A DNA stretch of 5,129 nucleotides from assembly GCA_015486705.1 (NCBI GenBank), contig WFRG01000083.1:1-5129 (forward strand), read 5' to 3'. Both the position numbers and the translations under genes were made by a program. This DNA comes from Hippea sp. Lineage in GTDB: Bacteria; Campylobacterota_A; Desulfurellia; Desulfurellales; Hippeaceae. This document shows positions 1 through 5,129 of this stretch, in pieces (position 1 is the stretch's first letter; the number at the start of each line of letters is the position of its first letter). The notes under the pieces were generated by a model. It searched no databases. It was not told the origin of the DNA and saw only the letters and a list, made by a program, of their open reading frames with translations.

Positions 1-1
1 C

Positions 2-583
2 TACAAGTTAATCGGTACGTCAGAGGATGAATTTGAAGAAACAAAGGTTGTAAACATAATAAAGTATAGGGCGCCGTGGCTTATTATGAGTTTGTTGGGT
101 GAGTCTGTTTCGGGTAGTGTTTTGAAGTTCTTTGATGGGACATTAAGAACAGCGATTTCGTTATCTTTTTTTATGCCATTAATCATGGCTTTGGGTGGAA
201 ATACAGGGCAGCAATCCCAAACGATAGTTGTCAGGGCTTTGGCGCTTGGCAAATTTGATGAGGGCGGTATCTGGAAGATTATCAAAATTCAGATAAAAAC
301 GGCTTTATCAATTGGAACACTGTTTGCCATTTTGGGCTTCAGTATGGCTTTAATTTTCCAAAGAAACTTCCCTTTGGCTTTGGTAGTGGCATCGTCTTTG
401 TTCTTATCCATGTTTTTGTCTACGATTATCGGCGCATTTTTGCCTTTGGGTTTAAAGAAATTAAACGTAGACCCAGCGGTAGCTGCGAGTCCTTTCATAT
501 CAGCGATGAACGATATAGTGGGGCTTTTTATTTATTTAACAATAGCAACTCTTTCTATTAAATATTTTGGGGTTAGGTTATGA
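2..583 (+). CDS. mgtE: MgtE-family Mg2+ channel/transporter, C-terminal part (5' end outside window)
   Basis: This is an inner-membrane magnesium channel that imports Mg2+. The frame is open from base 2, so the 193 visible residues are the C-terminal part. The family is usually about 450 residues, so the N-terminal domain and the CBS pair, which sense cytoplasmic Mg2+ and gate the pore, lie to the left. The ATG at 86 falls inside the first membrane helix and is not a real start. The visible part begins at the end of the connecting (plug) helix and holds the complete five-helix membrane domain, with hydrophobic stretches near residues 25-44, 50-66, 100-119, 124-148 and 168-188. Family hallmarks are GGNTGQQSQT at 66-75, the DPA...SPF block at 158-165, and the last-helix motif NDIVGLFIYL at 170-179. 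Its Asp171 matches the conserved pore Asp of Thermus MgtE. The stop overlaps the glmM start as ATGA, suggesting translational coupling. The family call is firm; Mg2+ specificity is inferred from the family. Confidence 0.93.
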   Translation, partial: YKLIGTSEDEFEETKVVNIIKYRAPWLIMSLLGESVSGSVLKFFDGTLRTAISLSFFMPLIMALGGNTGQQSQTIVVRALALGKFDEGGIWKIIKIQIKTALSIGTLFAILGFSMALIFQRNFPLALVVASSLFLSMFLSTIIGAFLPLGLKKLNVDPAVAASPFISAMNDIVGLFIYLTIATLSIKYFGVRL

Positions 584-1932
584 AGTTGTTTGGCACAGAT
601 GGTATAAGGGGAAAAGCCAACGTTTACCCAATGGTTGGCGATATGGCTTATAAGTTGGGCAAAGCTTTGGTTTATGCTTTAAACGGCACGCCCAATAAGA
701 AAAGAAAAATAATAATTGGTAAAGATACGAGACTTTCTGGCTATATGCTCGAAAGCGCAATAACAAGTGGCATAGTTTCAATGGGTGCAGATGCGTACCT
801 TGTAGGCCCTATGCCCACGCCTGCGATAGCGTTTTTGGTTAGAAGTATGCGGTGTGATGCTGGTGTTGTGATTTCGGCAAGTCATAACCCTTATGATGAT
901 AACGGCATAAAAATATTTTCGCATGAAGGTTTAAAACTTGATGATGAGGTTGAAGAAACTATAGAGAATTTGATTTTGGGCGATGAACTTGATGGCAAGG
1001 GCACTTTGGGCGAAAAAATTGGAAGGGCTTACAGAATCAGGGACACGCTCGGTAGATATATAGTATTTGCCAAAGACACCCTGCCTTACAGCGTTTCCTT
1101 AGAGGGCTTGAGAATTGTTTTAGACTGTGCAAACGGAGCTACATACAAAGTTGCGCCTATGATATTTGAGGAGCTTGGTGCCGAAGTTATAGCAATCAAT
1201 AACCAGCCAAACGGTGTAAATATAAACGACAAATGTGGCTCTACATATCCAAATGCGATTTTAGAAGCGACAAAACTTTATAGGGCTGATGTCGGTATAG
1301 CCTTTGATGGTGATGGGGATAGGGTTTTAATGGTTGATGATAAATACAACTTGGTTGATGGAGATGCTATTTTGGCTGTTCTTGCAAAAAATATGAAGGA
1401 AAATGGGTCTTTGAAAGGAGACACGGTTGTTGGAACTGTGATGACAAATTACGGATTAGAGCTTTTTTTGAAAAAAGTTGGTGTGAAACTGGAACGCGTT
1501 GACGTTGGAGATAAAAACATAGTCAAGAAAATGATTGAAAAGAGCTACAATTTGGGCGGAGAACAGTCTGGACATGTGGTTTTGTGGGATTTTAACACGA
1601 CCGGTGATGGAATTGTTACGGCTTTGACTGTGTTGTCTATAATGCAGCAGGGCAAGAAAAGCCTATCTGAACTTACTGAGGGTTTTGAGAAGATACCGCA
1701 GAAAACATACAATGTCGTTGTAAAGGATAAACCGCCAATTGAGAATATAGAGGAAATTCAAAAAGCTATAGAAAAAACAGAAGGCATTTTAAAGGGCAAT
1801 GGAAGAATTGTAGTTAGATACTCTGGGACTGAGCCTCTGCTGAGAATTACGACTGAGTCAACTAAGGTAGAGTTGGTAGATGAGTGTATAAAGATTGTTG
1901 CTGAGGCTGCTAAGGCCGTATTGGGGAGGTGA
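580..1932 (+). CDS. glmM: Phosphoglucosamine mutase GlmM
   Basis: This cytoplasmic enzyme converts glucosamine-6-phosphate to glucosamine-1-phosphate, the step between GlmS and GlmU on the way to UDP-GlcNAc for peptidoglycan and lipopolysaccharide. The 450 residues are full family length. The N-terminus MKLFGTDGIRG is the standard GlmM opening, which fixes the start. The phosphoserine loop ISASHNP is at 98-104, with Ser101 as the residue that carries phosphate. The Mg2+ loop DGDGDR is at 243-248, the sugar-binding GGEQSG at 326-331, and the C-terminal phosphate-binding loop RYSGTEP at 413-419. All four alpha-D-phosphohexomutase domains are therefore present and no key residue is missing. The Ser-loop form and the FGTDGIRG start favour GlmM over phosphomannomutase/phosphoglucomutase paralogues. 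The start overlaps the mgtE stop (ATGA) with only a weak G-rich ribosome site before it, so translation probably depends on re-initiation after mgtE. In the family, activity requires phosphorylation of the active Ser. Confidence 0.97.
   Translation: MKLFGTDGIRGKANVYPMVGDMAYKLGKALVYALNGTPNKKRKIIIGKDTRLSGYMLESAITSGIVSMGADAYLVGPMPTPAIAFLVRSMRCDAGVVISASHNPYDDNGIKIFSHEGLKLDDEVEETIENLILGDELDGKGTLGEKIGRAYRIRDTLGRYIVFAKDTLPYSVSLEGLRIVLDCANGATYKVAPMIFEELGAEVIAINNQPNGVNINDKCGSTYPNAILEATKLYRADVGIAFDGDGDRVLMVDDKYNLVDGDAILAVLAKNMKENGSLKGDTVVGTVMTNYGLELFLKKVGVKLERVDVGDKNIVKKMIEKSYNLGGEQSGHVVLWDFNTTGDGIVTALTVLSIMQQGKKSLSELTEGFEKIPQKTYNVVVKDKPPIENIEEIQKAIEKTEGILKGNGRIVVRYSGTEPLLRITTESTKVELVDECIKIVAEAAKAVLGR
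1925..1932 (+). promoter_or_regulatory. Strong Shine-Dalgarno site for the thioredoxin-like gene
   Basis: GGAGGTGA is a near-perfect match to the 16S rRNA anti-Shine-Dalgarno sequence. It lies inside the last codons of glmM and ends 5 bases before the ATG at 1938, which is ideal spacing. This decides the start: the in-frame GTG at 1929 lies inside the site itself and cannot be served by it, so ATG 1938 is the start, giving 166 residues. Confidence 0.85.
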
Positions 1933-1937
1933 GGCTT

Positions 1938-2438
1938 ATGAAAAGGTTTATAGCAATTTTTGCTTTTGTTTTAGGTGTTTTTTTAATTGCACAGGCGAAA
2001 GAGATAAATATACAACTTGATTCGCCATATTTTGGCAACTCAACAACAACGAATGTTAGTCATTATTTGGGTAAAAAACCGGTCCTTTTGGTTTTCTTTT
2101 ATCCGGATTGCCCGCCCTGTGAGCATGAAGCTGAGGTCATTAACAAGCTTTACAATGAATACGGGAATAAAATAAGCATCGTTGGTATAAGCTTAAGTAG
2201 GGATAGGTATGATATTGGTGATTTTGTCAAGGATTTAAAGATAAAGTATCCTGTGTGGAGAATACATTCAAAAAGCCAGCTTAAATATGTTGGCGGGATT
2301 TTGGCTACACCTACAGTTGTTATATTGGATAAAAACGGTAATATCGCAGCTAAGTGTTTAGGGAAAAGAAGTTATGAATTTTTCAAGAAGCAGTTCGACA
2401 ACCTACTGAAAGGAGAAGTTAAATCATGTTCAAAGTAG
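1938..2438 (+). CDS. Exported TlpA/ResA-like thioredoxin-fold protein (CPPC)
   Basis: This is a probable thiol-disulfide oxidoreductase or peroxiredoxin-like protein acting outside the cytoplasmic membrane. The 166 residues begin with a signal sequence: MKR, a hydrophobic core at about 4-18, and a possible cleavage site after AQA at 18-20. There is no lipobox Cys, so it is either secreted to the periplasm or held by the uncleaved helix. The mature part has the TlpA/AhpC-TSA layout: a beta strand PVLLVFFYP at 48-56, the redox motif CPPC at 58-61, a long helix, the strand ISIVGISLS at 79-87, and the cis-proline segment ATPTVVILD at 123-131 (Pro125). Two further cysteines, Cys140 and Cys164, lie outside the motif. 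Family members reduce apocytochrome c, serve as electron donors or handle oxidative stress; the sequence does not show which. No cytochrome-maturation gene is adjacent. The gene starts 5 bases after glmM and overlaps serA by 13 bases, so it is probably co-translated with both. Confidence 0.85.
   Translation: MKRFIAIFAFVLGVFLIAQAKEINIQLDSPYFGNSTTTNVSHYLGKKPVLLVFFYPDCPPCEHEAEVINKLYNEYGNKISIVGISLSRDRYDIGDFVKDLKIKYPVWRIHSKSQLKYVGGILATPTVVILDKNGNIAAKCLGKRSYEFFKKQFDNLLKGEVKSCSK
2409..2415 (+). promoter_or_regulatory. Ribosome binding site of serA inside the upstream gene
   Basis: AAAGGAG lies within the coding sequence of the thioredoxin-like gene, 10 bases before the serA ATG at 2426. The spacing is a little long but workable. 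It supports ATG 2426 as the start, and shows that ribosomes finishing the upstream gene at 2438 pass directly over this site. Confidence 0.65.
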
Positions 2439-4015
2439 CTGTTTGCGACTCCATATCCGAAAAAGGTATTGAAATTTTGAAAAACGATAAGGATATAGTT
2501 GTTGAGATAAAAAGCGGTGTTGATAAGAAGGAACTACCTAAGCAACTTGCAGATTTTGATGCGATTATCACAAGAAGTTCCACAACTATAGATAAAGAGT
2601 TTTTAAGCTATTGTAAAAACTTAAAGGTTATAGGTAGGGCTGGCGTTGGTGTAGACAATATTGACTTGGATGAGGCTTCAAAGAGGGGCATTGTTGTTTT
2701 AAATATGCCAACAGGCAATACACTTGCTGCAACAGAGCATACAATGACACATATGCTGAACTGCTTACGTTTTATGCCTAATGCAAATTATGAGCTAAAA
2801 CACAAGCATGTTTGGAATAGAAAAAAATGGATGGGTATTGAACTTTATGGTAAGACGCTTGGCATTATAGGTATGGGCAGAATCGGAACTCGTGTTGCCA
2901 TAAGAGCAATGAGTTTTGGCGCGGATGTTGTTGTTTATGACCCGTATATACCTAAAGAAAAGGCAACCAATATTGGCGCGGAGATAGTTGATGATTTAGA
3001 TGAATTGTTTAAGGTTTCAGACATTATAACAATACACACGCCAAAAACCGAAGAGACATACAATATGATAGATAAAGACGAGATAGCAAAAATGAAAGAT
3101 GGTGTTATTTTGATAAACTGCGCGCGAGGTGGGTTATACAACGAAAAGGCTCTGTACGATGGGCTAAAGAGTGGAAAGATTAGGGCTTTGGGTATAGATG
3201 TATTTGAGAATGAACCTCAGCCCAACCATCCGCTGTTTGAATTTGATAATGTTTTTGTGACACCTCATTTAGGAGCAAATACATACGAATCGCAAGTAAG
3301 GGTGGCTGAGGGCATAGCAAAATCGGTAGTTGATGCCTTAAAAGGTAGAGGCTATGAAAATGCCGTTAACATAAAGATGGAAGAGGAAGAAATATCAGAG
3401 ATAGGCAAACAATTTTTAGGGCTGGCAGAGCGCATGGGTTCTTTCTTATCTCAATACATAAAGGGATTTATAAAGAAAGTAACTGTTTATTCTCACGGAG
3501 AAATAGGAAGCTGTATGAACTCTTTGGGCTTGTTTACAATTGTCGGAGTACTGAAAAATATGGTAGATGAGCACGTAAATTATGTCAATGCCCCGTATAT
3601 AGCCAAAGACAGGGGCGTGGATATAGAAACCGATATTTACGATAAGGCAACAGAGTTTAAAAACTATCTTTTGATAAAAGCCTATTATGACGATGGAAAA
3701 ACACTTGAGATTGGCGGAACGGTGTTTGAGCCGAATAAAGCGCGGATTGTGTACATGGACGGCTTTGATATGGAAATTGAACTAACGGGCAACATAATTG
3801 TTTTTAAGAACTACGACAAGCCCGGTGTCATCGGCAAGGTTGGCTTGATTTTGGGCGAGCATAAAATTAACATCGCAGACTTTAGGTTAGGCAGAAAGAA
3901 AGATTTGGGTGAAGCGCTGTCATTTATAAAAGTCGACCAAGAGGTGAACGATTCCATTTTAAAGGAGATTTTGAATATAGACGGTGCTATATCTATAGCC
4001 AAAGTTAAACTTTAA
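2426..4015 (+). CDS. serA: D-3-phosphoglycerate dehydrogenase, long form with ACT domain
   Basis: This cytoplasmic NAD-dependent enzyme oxidises 3-phosphoglycerate to 3-phosphohydroxypyruvate, the first committed step of serine synthesis. Its 529 residues match the long (type I) form, such as the about 528-residue mycobacterial enzyme. The order is: substrate-binding half at about 1-98 with RAGVGVDNID at 71-80; Rossmann domain at about 99-285 with the nucleotide loop GMGRIG at 149-154 and NAD-ribose Asp172; an intervening allosteric substrate-binding domain at about 315-450; and a C-terminal ACT domain at about 456-529 with NYDKPGVIGKVG at 462-473. The 2-hydroxyacid dehydrogenase triad is intact: Arg234 (NCARGG), Glu263 (ENEP) and His281 (TPHLGANT). 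In the family the ACT domain often binds serine for feedback inhibition; whether it does so here is inference. The N-terminus FKVAVCDSIS is typical. The start overlaps the upstream gene by 13 bases and the end overlaps the opposing TPR gene by 4. No serB or serC is adjacent. Confidence 0.97.
   Translation: MFKVAVCDSISEKGIEILKNDKDIVVEIKSGVDKKELPKQLADFDAIITRSSTTIDKEFLSYCKNLKVIGRAGVGVDNIDLDEASKRGIVVLNMPTGNTLAATEHTMTHMLNCLRFMPNANYELKHKHVWNRKKWMGIELYGKTLGIIGMGRIGTRVAIRAMSFGADVVVYDPYIPKEKATNIGAEIVDDLDELFKVSDIITIHTPKTEETYNMIDKDEIAKMKDGVILINCARGGLYNEKALYDGLKSGKIRALGIDVFENEPQPNHPLFEFDNVFVTPHLGANTYESQVRVAEGIAKSVVDALKGRGYENAVNIKMEEEEISEIGKQFLGLAERMGSFLSQYIKGFIKKVTVYSHGEIGSCMNSLGLFTIVGVLKNMVDEHVNYVNAPYIAKDRGVDIETDIYDKATEFKNYLLIKAYYDDGKTLEIGGTVFEPNKARIVYMDGFDMEIELTGNIIVFKNYDKPGVIGKVGLILGEHKINIADFRLGRKKDLGEALSFIKVDQEVNDSILKEILNIDGAISIAKVKL
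3986..4013. other. Two adjacent small palindromes at the convergent gene ends
   Basis: GCTATA-TC-TATAGC at 3986-3999 is a perfect 6-base inverted repeat. It is followed one base later by AAAGTT-A-AACTTT at 4001-4013, also with 6-base arms. Both lie in the last codons of serA and reach its stop codon. Realistic loops leave stems of about 5 and 4 pairs, and no strong T-run follows on either strand. They may contribute to ending transcription from both sides, but they could equally be chance in AT-rich coding DNA. No other terminator candidate is visible between the two converging genes. Confidence 0.25.
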
Positions 4016-5129
4016 TTCGCTCCCGTTAGAGACTTGATTTTTTCCATAAGCATATTGTATTCATTGATCATGCCCATCTCTTTGTAGCATACGGCTATTT
4101 TTGTTAAGGTTTTTATTTTATCGTCTGAGAATTGCAGATATTCTTCAAAGGTTTTAAAGGCTTTTTCATATTCACCAAATTCGTAGTATAAATTGCCAAG
4201 CGTGTCTAAAACGCCCGGTTTTAGGTCAGGGTTCATGTTTATAGCTTTTTCTAAGTTTTCTTTAGCTAAGACATAGTCTTCTTTTTCTATATATAATTTG
4301 CCCAAAGCCAGGTACACAAGCGGTTGATATGGAATAAGTTCAACAGCTTCTTTCAAATATTTTTCCGCTTTATCAAGCTCTTTTCTGTCTATATAGATAC
4401 TTCCGAGTAAAAATGGTATATCGCCGAAACTGCCATACTTTTCATAAAGATCGTTTAAAATATCAAAGGCTTTCCCCATCTGCTCTCTTTTAACAAACTC
4501 AATGGCTGTTTTGTACTCTTCGAATATATCTCCCTCAAGACTTAGCTGCTCATATAGTAAATTTTGTCTTTTTATGTCTTTGGATACTTTAGACATTTCG
4601 TCAACTACGCTTACCCATTTTTTGATCTCTTCGTTTTCGGGTTCGTAGTCCAATGCCCTCAAAACAAGCCTTTTTGCGTCTATATAATCCTTGTTGTCTA
4701 TCGCTTTCTTTGCAAGTATTAAATGGGATGAAACCATGTTTTTCTCTACTCTATAATCAAACTCAGCTTTCTTAAAATCTGGATTTAATTCAATAGCCTT
4801 TTTAAAGTTTTCCAAAGCTTCCTTGTGCATGAATCTATTTAAACCACACAGTTTGGCTTTCCAATAGTAAAATTCAGCCACATCTCCCTGTGTTTCTATA
4901 GCTAAATCTGCAAGCTCAATGCCCGTGTACATATCTTTAAATTCAAAATACAGCTCTAATAACGAAAGAATTTTTTCCTTGTTTCTTAAAAATTTTTCCC
5001 TGTTTCTTGTAAAATCGTATTCGAGGTTCAATATATCTAAAAGATTTTTTATGTGTTTTCTTGCTTCTATAGATTTTTCCCTGATTAGCTTAAAGTATCT
5101 AATAGATTGGTTTATTCTATCTTCAATAC
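4012..5129 (-). CDS. TPR-repeat protein, 5' end outside window
   Basis: This is a tetratricopeptide-repeat protein, probably a protein-protein interaction scaffold; no catalytic domain is seen and no specific function is recognised. The frame is open from the right edge to the stop at 4012-4014, giving 371 visible residues. The first possible start codon, a TTG at 5029-5031, has no ribosome site before it, and the 32 codons upstream of it stay open and helix-like (Arg/Lys/Ile/Leu-rich). The true start is therefore to the right. Visible residues 236-371 divide into four consecutive 34-residue TPR units with the usual pattern: LGSIYIDRKELDKAEKYLKE, LGKLYIEKEDYVLAKENLEK, LGNLYYEFGEYEKAFKTFEE, and a degenerate last unit. 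More divergent units lie near 85-118, 135-168 and 203-232. Residues 1-60 are charged and helical. No signal peptide can be judged without the true N-terminus. It converges on serA, sharing four bases at the stops, and belongs to a separate transcription unit. Confidence 0.88.
   Translation of the reverse strand, partial: IEDRINQSIRYFKLIREKSIEARKHIKNLLDILNLEYDFTRNREKFLRNKEKILSLLELYFEFKDMYTGIELADLAIETQGDVAEFYYWKAKLCGLNRFMHKEALENFKKAIELNPDFKKAEFDYRVEKNMVSSHLILAKKAIDNKDYIDAKRLVLRALDYEPENEEIKKWVSVVDEMSKVSKDIKRQNLLYEQLSLEGDIFEEYKTAIEFVKREQMGKAFDILNDLYEKYGSFGDIPFLLGSIYIDRKELDKAEKYLKEAVELIPYQPLVYLALGKLYIEKEDYVLAKENLEKAINMNPDLKPGVLDTLGNLYYEFGEYEKAFKTFEEYLQFSDDKIKTLTKIAVCYKEMGMINEYNMLMEKIKSLTGAN

Noticed and set aside
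86..88. ATG as a start for a short 165-residue membrane protein
   Set aside because: The same frame is open back to base 2, and the upstream residues match the plug-helix end and first membrane helix of MgtE, so this Met is internal.
1..285. Open frame of 94 codons on the - strand
   Set aside because: It lies wholly antisense to the clearly recognisable MgtE membrane domain and resembles no family I know, so it is a shadow of that gene.
289..781. Two short - strand open frames (289-498 and 578-781)
   Set aside because: Both are antisense to mgtE and the start of glmM, lack ribosome sites that I can see, and have compositions expected from reverse reading of the real genes.
2935..4002. Two short - strand open frames inside serA (2935-3141 and 3811-4002)
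   Set aside because: They are antisense to the conserved Rossmann and ACT regions of serA, with no family resemblance.
4020..4043. Possible + strand terminator: CTC...GAG followed by a six-T run at 4038-4043
   Set aside because: The stem is only three pairs and the T-run is separated from it and lies inside the coding region of the TPR gene.
4012..5129. TPR protein as part of a defence or signalling system
   Set aside because: No nuclease, NTPase, protease or other effector domain is visible in it or next to it, and the neighbours are housekeeping genes. TPR repeats alone do not support such a claim.

Overview
The window is an ordinary, densely packed bacterial chromosome segment. It carries four genes on the + strand (positions 2-4015), apparently one operon, meeting a fifth gene on the - strand (4012 to beyond 5129) tail to tail. 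The DNA is AT-rich (about 40% G+C by eye, not computed). Arg is often encoded by AGA/AGG and Ile by ATA, and the proteins are rich in Lys, Glu and Ile. This suggests an AT-rich, possibly thermophilic or anaerobic Gram-negative bacterium of the Desulfurellales, Deferribacterota or deltaproteobacterial kind. That placement is a weak inference from style and not a match to a genome.

Layout. Positions 2-583 hold the C-terminal part of an MgtE-type magnesium channel, cut by the left edge, with its whole membrane domain visible. It overlaps by ATGA with glmM (580-1932), the phosphoglucosamine mutase of UDP-GlcNAc synthesis. Five bases later, behind a near-perfect Shine-Dalgarno sequence, comes a small exported thioredoxin-fold protein of the TlpA/ResA kind (1938-2438, CPPC motif). 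Its end overlaps by 13 bases with serA (2426-4015), a long-form D-3-phosphoglycerate dehydrogenase with an ACT domain. On the other strand a TPR-repeat protein ends at 4012, sharing four bases with the end of serA. Its reading frame stays open to the right edge, so its true start lies outside the window.

How they fit together. The + strand genes overlap or nearly touch, with no room for internal promoters or terminators, so co-transcription and translational coupling are likely. They serve different tasks: Mg2+ uptake, cell-wall precursor synthesis, envelope thiol-disulfide chemistry and serine synthesis. This looks like a housekeeping operon and not a dedicated pathway. GlmM is Mg2+-dependent, which gives a loose link to MgtE.

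I found no RNA genes, mobile elements, CRISPR arrays or defence genes, and no intergenic stretch longer than a few bases. I do not see a previously undescribed system here. The findings are modest points about gene boundaries, overlaps and the redox protein.
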